Shown: positions 54,783 to 64,000 of the stretch, piece by piece
Position numbering within the stretch: position 1 is the first letter of the stretch
Layout of the letters: each line of letters begins with the position of its first letter
DNA from: Adiantum capillus-veneris
Lineage: Eukaryota > Streptophyta > Polypodiopsida > Polypodiales > Pteridaceae
NCBI GenBank assembly: GCA_014529385.2
Contig: CM043963.1
Coordinates: forward strand, 97,540,412-97,604,411
DNA length: 64,000 nt
Direction: 5' to 3'
Program-made: the position numbers and the translations under genes
The notes under the pieces: model-generated
What the model was told of the DNA's origin: nothing
The model's input: the letters and a program-made list of their open reading frames with translations, nothing else
Databases searched by the model: none

Positions 54783-57359
54783 TCACGTGGTGTGAGTGGA
54801 GTTCATAAGTGACTCTCGATGCTCAAAAATGGCTGAAATGAGCGTCGCAATAGAGAGTCCACATCGTGGTTGGGAGAGGAAGGTATGTAGGGAGAGCTCA
54901 TGGCTGAATATATGGGGAAAAGAGGACCTAATGTGGTCAAAAGCTGAGCACTCAAGTAGTGTGTGGTACTCACTCTCTTGCACTTGATGAGGGCATAAGG
55001 TGCAAAGTCGATGACACTCCTCGCCAGTGCCCCAACGTCCTGTCTCGCAGCGTAGAGAATGGGAGCTAAGACGAATGGAGGCAATGGTGCGGATCGCACT
55101 CAACGGGATGGGCTCAAGGATGTAGGAATGGGTTCGGTTACCTCGTTCCGAGAAGAAGAGAGATTTGTAGTTTGGGGCAACGTGTGTGGTGTAATGGCTG
55201 AAGCGAGAACCTCCGGATTTCTCCCAAGCCATGATACATTGGCGTTGTAAGAAGGCCTCATTAACTTGGGAGTCGATCGACGCATCCTTGACCAAGTGAC
55301 ATGCATCCCATCTTCCAAACCATTTCTTGATATCAAGCATCCACCCCGAACTTAGTATTTTGCTCTTGCATGTCTTTTGAACCTTTTGACTTGCTTCATA
55401 TGCGATTCTAGGAAGTCGATGCAAAGGGCTACGTTGTGTCTTACGCATGTACTCCACAACCCTTTCCATACCCAAGACCTCAATGGGAAGCGATCCGGAC
55501 TCAAGAAGTAAGAGCATGTAGGGTGTTTGTGTCTTGACTTGGAGAAAGTTGGTGAGAAAACGCTTTTGGACATTCTCAAACTCTTTCCAAGTAGACTTCC
55601 CGATGCTTCCACCCCACACCTCCACTCTATAAAGAAGCACCGGTGTCACCAATGTGTCAAAGAGGTACTTTTTGAGAGCCCAACACTTGATCTCTCCTGC
55701 ATTGCACATGTTCTCAAATGCATAATAAGCCCTCTTTCCGGCTTCCAAGCGACGCATTGCACAATCCTTCCATTTATGATTGGATGGAACCTCAAGGCCA
55801 AGGTACTTGAAGTGATCTACCACTTCAAGTTTCTCATTGTTGTATACAATGCATGGATTTTCGTCATTGAGGGTCTTTACAAGCATAACCTTGGTTTTGG
55901 ATCCATTCACGATCAGCCCGCTATGTAGGCAAAAGCGTTCCAAGACACTCATAAGCTTTTGTGCATCTTCTAAGGTATGTGCCAAAAGCACTACATCATC
56001 GGCATAAAGCAAAAGCATGATCACCGCATTTCCAATCTTAACCTCTTCTATGCCTTCTTGCTGCATAAAATCAAGAACCATGTATTCCAATTCATCAATG
56101 AGTAGCCCAAAGAGGGTTGGGGAAAGTGGGCATCCTTGTTTGACACCAATAGTGCTTGCAAAAAATTCTGAAATTCCATCTCCCATACGTAATCGACATA
56201 TCACTTTTTGGTAGATGCGAAAGACTGCATGCATAAATTCTCTCGGCACTTGAAGGCTTTGCATACGTCTCCAAAGATTTCCTCGCGGTACCATGTCAAA
56301 AGCTTTCTTGAAATCCACAAAGCAACAATACAACTTTTTTCCTTTCAATCGAGACGCTTCCATAAGAACTCGAAGAGTGACAAGGTGATCAATAGTGCTA
56401 TGATGCTTTCGAAAACCTGCTTGGCCAAGCGCACGTTTGCCATTCTTTTCAGCCCATTCACTTATCTTCATCTCCATGATACATCCAAATAACTTTGCCA
56501 TCAAAGAACCAACCATTATAGTGCGATAGTTGTTCACATTGTTTACATCTCCTCCTTTGTGCAAAGGTTTGATCCAATTTGCACTCCAATCATGAAGCAT
56601 GCCATACTGAAGTGCAAGGTTAAACATATCGCATATCCAATATCGTGTTTTCTTGCTTGTCCATTTAATCATTACAGCCTTGACACCTTGAAGGTCACCT
56701 GCCTTACGAGTAGCAAGTTTCTCAAGCGCGCGGCATACATCTTCAATGGTAAAGAAGGGAGACATAAATGGAAGGGAGCTACAACCCTCCATCTTATCAA
56801 CATTGGGTTGCTCATAGAGGTTCTTACAATGCATATACATATCCTCAAGAGTCAAGTCACCAAAGCTCTCAACGCGCTTGCCTTTTAGATTTTGCCAAAA
56901 CTTGCCACATGCATGTGCTTTCTCTTGTGCTAAAAGAAGTTGTTTTTCGACTTCCCACCTTCTCCTCTTCTTTTGAACAAGTGCTTTGTATGTGTGTGAA
57001 CATTCCAAGTAAACTTCCTTGTTTTTGATTGCATCCAATCTTAGCAAGTGTTTTCGGGCTTGACTACATTCCATGTCAAACCATTTCTTCTTGGTGCTAC
57101 CCTTCTTAGACCTTTTGCAAGACATGTGTTTCACCGAAAAGCATTCCTTCGCACAAGAGAAAATTACTTCTTTGAAAACTTTCCACTTGCATTCTAATGT
57201 TGGGCTCCCTTGATGCTCTATCATGCTTAACATTTGGTCCACCATATCAGCATATATAAGTGCTCGTTTGAAGTCTAGACGTAGGTACAAATGATTCACA
57301 TCATGATTGGAGGCTACATGCTCGGGCCGTTTACCACACTTGAGATCAATACATAACAT
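54783..57359 (-). CDS. LINE-type (non-LTR) reverse transcriptase ORF, 858 codons
   Basis: One uninterrupted frame. The RT motifs are 'LGQAGFRKHHSTIDHLVTLR' (311-330), 'CCFVDFKKAFDMVPR' (345-359), 'GVKQGCPLSPTLFG' (405-418) and the catalytic 'LLYADDVVLLA' (450-460). The C-terminal half has 'FKYLGLEV', then 'CRLCTLCP'-like cysteines and 'ESEYHTLLECSAF', the CCHC-type zinc motif common at LINE C termini. The endonuclease domain expected at the N terminus is missing: the frame is cut at 57,359 by a duplication and microsatellite. The start shown is the ORF limit, not a proven start. An intact 2.6-kb frame among so many relics suggests recent insertion. The exact LINE clade is not determined. Confidence 0.85.
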   Translation of the reverse strand: MLCIDLKCGKRPEHVASNHDVNHLYLRLDFKRALIYADMVDQMLSMIEHQGSPTLECKWKVFKEVIFSCAKECFSVKHMSCKRSKKGSTKKKWFDMECSQARKHLLRLDAIKNKEVYLECSHTYKALVQKKRRRWEVEKQLLLAQEKAHACGKFWQNLKGKRVESFGDLTLEDMYMHCKNLYEQPNVDKMEGCSSLPFMSPFFTIEDVCRALEKLATRKAGDLQGVKAVMIKWTSKKTRYWICDMFNLALQYGMLHDWSANWIKPLHKGGDVNNVNNYRTIMVGSLMAKLFGCIMEMKISEWAEKNGKRALGQAGFRKHHSTIDHLVTLRVLMEASRLKGKKLYCCFVDFKKAFDMVPRGNLWRRMQSLQVPREFMHAVFRIYQKVICRLRMGDGISEFFASTIGVKQGCPLSPTLFGLLIDELEYMVLDFMQQEGIEEVKIGNAVIMLLLYADDVVLLAHTLEDAQKLMSVLERFCLHSGLIVNGSKTKVMLVKTLNDENPCIVYNNEKLEVVDHFKYLGLEVPSNHKWKDCAMRRLEAGKRAYYAFENMCNAGEIKCWALKKYLFDTLVTPVLLYRVEVWGGSIGKSTWKEFENVQKRFLTNFLQVKTQTPYMLLLLESGSLPIEVLGMERVVEYMRKTQRSPLHRLPRIAYEASQKVQKTCKSKILSSGWMLDIKKWFGRWDACHLVKDASIDSQVNEAFLQRQCIMAWEKSGGSRFSHYTTHVAPNYKSLFFSERGNRTHSYILEPIPLSAIRTIASIRLSSHSLRCETGRWGTGEECHRLCTLCPHQVQESEYHTLLECSAFDHIRSSFPHIFSHELSLHTFLSQPRCGLSIATLISAIFEHRESLMNSTHTT

Positions 57360-57494
57360 CCTATGATAAGTGCTCTATCATGTTTAACGTTTGGTCCACC
57401 ATATCAGCATATATAAGTGCTCGTTTGAAGTCTAGACGTAGGTACAAATGATTCACATCATGATTGGAGGCTACATGCTCGGGCCGTTTACCAC

Positions 57495-57503
<9 letters not shown>
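57212..57503. repeat. 157-bp-period tandem duplication at the 5' edge of the LINE ORF
   Basis: 'tgctctatcatg(c/t)ttaac(a/g)tttg' through 'gggccgtttaccacacttga' (about 57,210-57,344) recurs at about 57,370-57,501 with about two differences. The second copy runs directly into (GA)n. The near-identity indicates a recent event. Confidence 0.9.
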
Positions 57504-57533
<30 letters not shown>

Positions 57534-57789
57534 ATGTCATAGAAAGCAAAACGTTGAGGAGGCATCCAATACCCTTGCTAGCTAAGTAAGGCCACATTGC
57601 CTTCACTACATCCACATATTGCATGTTGTGTACACTTGGCCTTCAAGGCTCAAGCCTTGGCTGAGAGCTGGCATAATTTTCAAGTGAGCATAATGAAATG
57701 GGCCTTATCCTTGGCTATCCATGGAACGCTTGCTCAATGTGATGACATGTCTATACATATGGTTCCTTGGTCTTTGCAAGGGGGGGGGG

Positions 57790-57830
<41 letters not shown>

Positions 57831-58073
57831 TTACAAATGACCTATGAACCACTTACATCACCTACAATAATTTTTAATTCGATTAGAGATATACCAATGC
57901 CACTACATAATCCAAAATCTGTCTGTAGGAAAGGAGTCCTCTGTTGCAATGAACACTCAAGTCAAACTACTAAAGGGCTCCACCAAACCAACGAAGCTAC
58001 AACTACAAGGAAAGTGAATAGTGATGAGGTCTCTTGAAACTACTCCATCTACGCCAAGTCCTCCCCCCCCCCC

Positions 58074-58145
<72 letters not shown>

Positions 58146-58347
58146 TCCCCCATATCTACAACAATCATTCTTAACCATTCAATAGTGTATTCAATATATA
58201 TTGATGCCTAAGTTGTTATAAGGGTCAACTCTTTGAAATATAATATAGGGCACAATATAGTGAAAACACAGGCTAATAACAACCCAAAAGATGAACACAC
58301 CAAAGAAAAATGTTTGTTTCTAATCCTAGTGATTTTATGGCCTTGAG

Positions 58348-58386
<39 letters not shown>

Positions 58387-58588
58387 CACAGTTTATGGTT
58401 GTGGGTGCCCAAGGGAAATGCGAGCTCCATGCGGTCTACAATTAGTTGTACTTAGAAAAGAATAGATAGATCCTAGTGAATTTTTTTCCAGGTTTATTGA
58501 TAGCGCTCTGTTCCCCGCTCTCTCTCAACAGTTGGCAAGCCTCAGCAAGCCCATGTGGTTTCCAAATTCCATCTGCTTGGCCTAGTTT

Positions 58589-58655
<67 letters not shown>

Positions 58656-59120
58656 TCACATGCACACAGGCTCTGTAGCCACGACGGCACCTCGTGCCAA
58701 TAGAAAAGAACAGACTAAACAAACTTTTAGCACTTCAATAACAATTGGACTGAAAGAGAGAGAGCACACGCGACACGGAGTGGTGGAATTCCACCGCAAA
58801 GAGTATTGGCCCCAAGACCGTGGCGCCCATTTCGGTATTTCTTTATATTGATCAAGCAAGGTACACTCTGTGGCTCTTGCTATGCATCTACCCACGGTAG
58901 AATGCCAGAGTGAGAGCCCACAGTTTATATTTAAAGGCCCTTGGCCATTCAAAAGCAATTACATGAAAAGCTTCAAAATCTAAAAAGCAAATGTTGTCCA
59001 AAAGCTGCCAAGCCGCAAAACGCAAAACTATCAATGCAAATCGCGAAAATCTACGTCGTCTACACGTCAGCACAAATTCTGAAGATCCATACTGCTTTGC
59101 CATATCAGTAACTCGTTACG

Positions 59121-59183
<63 letters not shown>

Positions 59184-59438
59184 CTTTACCCATATGTCAT
59201 AGAGGCTGGGGCAACAACCAACGCACGGCCTTCAGAGGCGACGTAACCCCTAGCACTTGTTAGCCTCGAAACAAAAACGGGAGGCCTGTAAGTCTTGGAA
59301 GGAAACCGAGGAGGTAGTCTTGGAAGGACAATACCACAATAAAACAATGTGAGGCTTGGAGTGGCCAGAGGCAAGAACTAGTACCATGTGTCAACTAGAA
59401 TCCTAGCCCTTTCATGTAACAATGCAAGAGCCGACTAC

Positions 59439-59492
<54 letters not shown>

Positions 59493-59748
59493 CATGCTCA
59501 ATTGGGCCAACATACACAACACACCACACATTTAGCGCACCAACTTAAGGTGGGTATTTATACTTCGATACTACTCTTTTATGAAGAAAGAAATTTAGGG
59601 AGGCCATGTGGCCTAAAAAGTGGCTTGTGGCATCTTGCACCAATGTGTTGGTGGCTGATGGGAGCGCAGCCTAGGGGAGTGAGGAAGCTGAAGAGACTTC
59701 CCAGGCCCTGAATAGTCAAAAGAAAGAAATCCTCACGCGAGGGCTACC

Positions 59749-59799
<51 letters not shown>

Positions 59800-59996
59800 A
59801 GCAGAAGAAGAGAATTTTAACATTGTAGGGAACTATCCCAAGAGACCTTAAAGATCTAACCAACGAGGAGAGTTGAACTCAAGACCTGTTATTCAAGAGG
59901 GAAATGGCATAATCAATCTACCACACTTGGGTGATAGAAAGGTTATACCATTTCCTCTTTTTATCAAAGCACACACACACACACACACACATGAGA
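57501..59996. repeat. Cluster of long dinucleotide microsatellites
   Basis: Tracts are: GA 57,501-57,528; G14 then GA 57,780-57,829; C22 then CT 58,063-58,141; CT 58,350-58,383; CT then CA 58,594-58,655; GT 59,121-59,179; CT 59,441-59,489; GA 59,754-59,796; CA 59,970-59,992. The DNA between them is unique and has no recognisable gene. All ORFs here pass through the tracts. Confidence 0.9.
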
Positions 59997-60431
59997 AGAG
60001 AATTTTAATGTCGTAGGAAACTATCCCAAGAGACCTTAAAGATCTAGCCGAGGAGGAGAAAAGAGCAAGAGCATCCATGTCCATCTTGCTTATATATAAA
60101 GAAGCAAAGAAAAATAAAACCAAGTCCTACAAAAGCACTTAGTGAGCAAGGCACCTTCTTCTACGCGAACCAATAAGAATAATGCTTCTAACGTACAAGT
60201 CGAAAACCATTTTGGGCTATTCAAGTCGTCCGAGATATCTCAATTGGTGGAGCAGTGGACTGAAAATCCTCCTGTCACCAGTTCAAATGTCGTACTTGGC
60301 AACTAAAAAGAAGAAGAGAATTTTTAACATCGTGGGAAACTATCCCAAGAGACCTCAAAGATCTATCCGATGAGAGTTGAACTCAAGACTTGTTAGTCAA
60401 GAGGGAAATGGCATGACAAATCTACCAAAAA
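59813..60431 (-). repeat. tRNA-derived SINE-like repeats (two full, one partial copy)
   Basis: Copies at 59,813-59,935, 59,998-60,060 (partial) and 60,317-60,431, all minus. On that strand each starts with a tRNA-like part containing a B-box 'GAGTTCAACTC' and an A-box-like 'TGGTAGATT', then a conserved body 'agatctt(t/a)(g/a)aggtctcttggg' and 'atagtt(t)ccc', then a TTCTTC-rich tail. The structure fits a Pol III SINE; I cannot name the family. Confidence 0.6.
60232..60303 (+). repeat. tRNA-like sequence (SINE head or tRNA pseudogene)
   Basis: 'gtccgagatatctcaattgg' and 'tggagcagtggactgaaaat' followed by 'caccagttcaaatg'. There are an A box (tatctcaattgg), a Phe-type anticodon loop (ctgaaaa, GAA) and a B-box-like AGTTCAAAT. 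Acceptor and T stems have mismatches and an A-rich tail follows, so it is a SINE or pseudogene, not a working tRNA. Confidence 0.55.
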
Positions 60432-63400
60432 TATACGTTGATAAACCTTTATCCCATGTGTGTCTCCTCAACTCCATAGAAAATAATTTTCTCTTAGCTC
60501 CTTCCAACCACTAAATCTATTCTAACTAGTCACTAATGCATATGCGCTCAATACAAACCTTTGGGAACCAAAGAAAGTACATCTCACCAAGGACCACACC
60601 CCTTTATGATATTTTTGCATGACTTCGTGTAAGTACAGGTCTACTTTTTCAAGAAAACACCTCATACGTTTTCTTACATCGAAAAATTCAAAGCTATGGT
60701 ATGCATCAAAACCATGTGCAATAAATCAAGGGCGAGAGTAAAAGTGAAAGGACTATGATAACAAGAAGTCGGAAAGCAATACACATGTGCCTCAACTTCA
60801 CAAAATGGAGTGTCAAAAGAGGAATAATAGAGTAATTTGTTGAGCACGCACCATGCTCATTGAAGAGAAAGTTCCAAACATCTACCGGGTTAACGCAGTC
60901 GACACTTAAGTTTATCTCATGAACGTAACTCCTACAAAAGCTCTCAACAAACAAAGATGAGCAATTACTACAAGTTTTTCTCTACATGATGCCCAAGCTT
61001 CTTGATTCTCTTCAAGAGCTATTTGGTCAAAAAAATAGGGTTTACATATACAGGATGTCATAAAATAGCATTTAAATTTCACATAAACATGCCGAGCATT
61101 TAGAACAGATAATCCAGCAAAAAGTATCAACCGAATGCTACAAAATATCATTAAATCAGACGCAAATAGATGACAAATTGATTGAGAAGATCCCCTCCAT
61201 AGAGTTACACCCCACTTATGCTGGTGTACAAATTTCAACCTAGAGATCACTATGTGGATAAACTACGAAAAGAGATGGATAAGAATCAAAAATGTCTTAG
61301 AAGACATAAATGAAATGCTTAGACTTGCTCAAAGCTCATGAATGTGTTAACAAAAAATGCCGCTGCGTTCAAGATTACTATTCCGAGAGGAATCTAAGGC
61401 ACACTGCGTCAAGAGCTTGAAAGTAGTATTTCTTATGAAGTTGAATACAGCGATAAAAAATTTGCCTTTAATGGCAAAATAAGTACCAACATCATGCGCA
61501 AAAATGCCCCGGTGTCCTCTACCTGAGTTTTGATTTTTGGCCGCAGCATTCCTTTTCCTTACAGATGTCCGCACCCTATCACAGCGATATTAGAAAGGCC
61601 TTACATAGGAGCTAGAATCCTAATCGAATCTCATAGAGGGCCTGCTACCTTAGGAAGGGGAGACTTGGATATGTGGCCCAAATTCTCTCATTATAATGGA
61701 GCTTTCACAATATTTGACAAGGAAGTAGAAATGGGTTACCAACTTCATGCAAGCAAACCACCCAAAAAGAGACTAGATCTGGTCATAATAATCTTTCGAG
61801 AAATTAAATGGCATCACTCATGTTTACAAAATCCCCTCCACATGCACGTATCCAAGAGAATACGATACATGCAGAAAAAGAGTGATTGGTGAAAGTAAAG
61901 TCCTAGTGTGACAGCCTTCTGGAAGCCCAGTGCCCACCATCAAAAGCGAAGGTGGTGGAGTGATCGCTGCCCCAATGTGATGCAGGCCTTAGTTTTCCTC
62001 TCTGCAAAGTTACGCCACATACTCAAGGGAGGAAGAAAGATGTGTGGAGCAGGAAAACCTTCTTTTCCGTGTTGCTCCCAACAAGCGGTAGCTAAGTTGC
62101 CTGAGTTGACACTGCCAGTCATAGCTCAAGCCCTATGGCTGACACTCGCATGCAACCTTTTTCTGTTGGTTAGGGCAATGAAAAGATGGCCGGGTAACTG
62201 AAAAGGGACCCATGTGACAGGGTAGTCGAGCCCCCGCTTACAGTTTTTCCCAGAAATCAGGCGCCCATCACCTCAGAATGGCCACCTTGTGCCAGGCCGA
62301 GTGTCACACCTGGGGCCTAGTGCTCATGACATTGAAAGTGCGGAAATGGACTCTTATAAGAGTCACCTATCCTTGGCTGATGAGACACTGAGCAAATAAA
62401 GACACTCAGAAATTACCCAATCGGTAAAGGCATCTTGGCCTGGGCATTGGATGGGATTCTCAGTAAGGTACCTCACCATAAACATTATAATCTGGCTGCA
62501 TTGTGCATAGCAAACCACGAAAACAATGTACTGCCATGAAGGCCACTATTACCGCTATCCTGTGTAAGAAAATGACCAAGAACATTACAAATATTAGGGT
62601 CCGACCAAGATGGTTGAGTGGATCCATGATCTGGCATTAGTGGCTAGCAGTGTGGATACCCCAGGTTGAGCTCAGGGGTATTCCGAAGGGAGAGTGGGCA
62701 AGGTGGGAACAAGGGCGATAAACTCAATAAGGGGAATAAATTGGAGTCATTTACTTTGAAGATTAGGCGAATCAGCCACGTGAAGGAGCATGCAAGAAAT
62801 AAGTAGAAAGTTCTGTCGCTCTCTCTCACACCAGGTGTTGTAAACTAAATCGGAGCGTCCTCTCCATGAATAGGATTGCCCTCCACATCCTGGATAGTAA
62901 TGGATAGTAAACCATATATGTCAGGAAATCAAATCGTCAGCTGCCATCCTAAGTAATATCTCATCAGGAGGCATCTTCCTGAAAGGAAGGCATGGCAAGT
63001 TGCAACGTCCAGGCCATAGAGCTAGGGTAGTAGCTGACACATCTTACAAGTTCCCTATGGCTCATTAATTGAAATGAAAACGTAACATTGGTGAACCAGA
63101 TGTAGGAAATAATGCGAAAGCATAGGATGTGCGTAAGTGCCTTTCTATAGGCATACAATGAGCTATTGATATTTGGTTAGAAATATCTAGAAGTTTCTAG
63201 GCTGTGAAAGCTAGTAGAAGGTGCTACAAGTTTCTCTATGGATGGAATATACTGTGAGGTTGGTATATTCTTTGGTATCTGAAATATTCGCTATCTAAGG
63301 GTATGTTCACGAGTGGCACATGCACAGTTCTGCCACCACCAGCGGCATTGATGTAGCTTGGGTTTTTGACTAATATGAAATTAGAAATAAACAGTGAAGT

Positions 63401-64000
63401 CCATAACTCCCAACCCCACGTATGCTTGAACAAGCAAACCAAGAACAAACCTAGGTGGTAGTCATAGGCATGCAGGCGGCCAATATATGACACCTAAAAA
63501 TCACCATAACTCTCACCTCTGTAATGAAACCTATGGCACTCACAGCAGTAGCAGCTCAAAACAAAATTGTCACGCAACTAAACTGCTAAGCTGCTTCTAG
63601 TCGGTTGTTAGGCCAAAGAAACCAAGCTAATCAAATGGCAGTCATGTATACCTAGATGAATCTAGGATAAGCCCAGAATAAACTCTAAAGGAAAGTGCAA
63701 ACTATAGACTCGTGGTAGTCATCCTAGTCAAAGGACATGAACCATCCAAAACCATCCCACTCGGAGTACATAAACGATCTTCAAGTCCCTCTCAACACAT
63801 CAGTTAAATAGCACGACCATTATTCAGAACTTCAAACACAAACCCTCTAAGGCTGTGAGAATGCAAATAAGTAAAGCAGTTCTCAAGACTCCATACTCCG
63901 TACTCCCGGATCAAAAGAGAATTTCTTGCAGGAAAAACAAAAATTGACCTCGCCTCACCAGTCAAGCATGCAGCACACTCCTCAAAACCAGGCATACCTT
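60432..64000. other. Unique-looking sequence; no gene recognised
   Basis: Base composition is balanced and there are few simple repeats, unlike the rest of the window. No ORF exceeds about 120 codons and none has a recognisable motif. At the right edge the minus strand begins AAG|GTATGCC, which would suit a 5' splice site, so the segment could be intron of a gene lying to the right. That is a guess from one motif. Confidence 0.3.

Noticed and set aside
58476..58851. ORFs with long Ser-Leu or Arg-Glu runs in 57.6-59.7 kb
   Set aside because: Translation of CT/GA microsatellites.
60232..60303. Functional tRNA-Phe gene
   Set aside because: Acceptor and T stems contain mismatches and an A-rich SINE-like tail follows; better read as tRNA-derived.
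63804..63995. 63-codon minus-strand ORF at the window edge as an exon
   Set aside because: No motif or homologous pattern; only a possible GT splice donor supports a nearby gene.

Overview
The window looks like repeat-dominated nuclear DNA of a land plant, most likely a fern. The evidence is a Ty3 element with a second RNase H (a plant Tat-lineage trait), Ty1/copia LTR signatures of plant type, a fragment of plant-style PPR repeats, a Penelope-like element, and pseudogenes of an uncharacterised family (DUF7869-like, from memory) that I associate with ferns and other non-seed plants. Long CT/GA and GT runs are very frequent. I see no intact ordinary host gene. Almost every recognisable coding stretch belongs to a mobile element or to cargo inside one, and most are broken by stops or frameshifts. 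Several apparent ORF starts are not ATG, so starts are given only where I could see one.

Layout. 1-670: end of a Ty1/copia LTR, inserted into a decayed Cys-rich gene (671-3089, minus) that also contains a block of minisatellite. 4.7-8.8 kb: 5' half of a Ty3 element on the minus strand (LTR, PBS, leader with three identical 24-bp palindromes, broken gag). 10.0-13.6 kb: degenerate repeats and a PPR fragment. 13.66-19.15 kb: a Penelope-like element with 1.1-kb direct repeats at both ends. 20.25-22.25 kb: 3' half of a Ty1/copia element. 22.25-25.43 kb: pseudogene A of the DUF7869-like family. 25.5-28.8 kb: minisatellites. 28,773-45,255: a 16.5-kb hAT transposon with TIRs and a perfect 8-bp target duplication, inserted in a minisatellite. 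45.3-47.3 kb: the rest of that minisatellite. 47.37-50.60 kb: pseudogene B, same family and strand as A. 50.7-52.8 kb: an array built on a GGCCCTAGGGCC palindrome. 53.0-54.7 kb: Ty3 RT fragment, copia LTR start and a direct repeat. 54.78-57.36 kb: a long open LINE-type RT ORF. 57.5-60.0 kb: a dense microsatellite cluster. 59.8-60.4 kb: tRNA-derived SINE-like repeats. 60.4-64.0 kb: nothing recognised.

The most striking object is the hAT element. Without its two later insertions, a 9.3-kb Tat-type Ty3 retrotransposon (31,093-40,357, flanked by CTAG) and a 1.34-kb piggyBac-like element (42,910-44,250, flanked by TTAA), it is about 5.9 kb. It carries a decayed BED zinc finger at one end. On the opposite strand it carries a protein-kinase-like gene with all main catalytic residues, plus a second unknown gene that the retrotransposon split in two. 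If the hAT is removed, pseudogenes A and B become a head-to-tail pair about 5.4 kb apart, with minisatellite between them.
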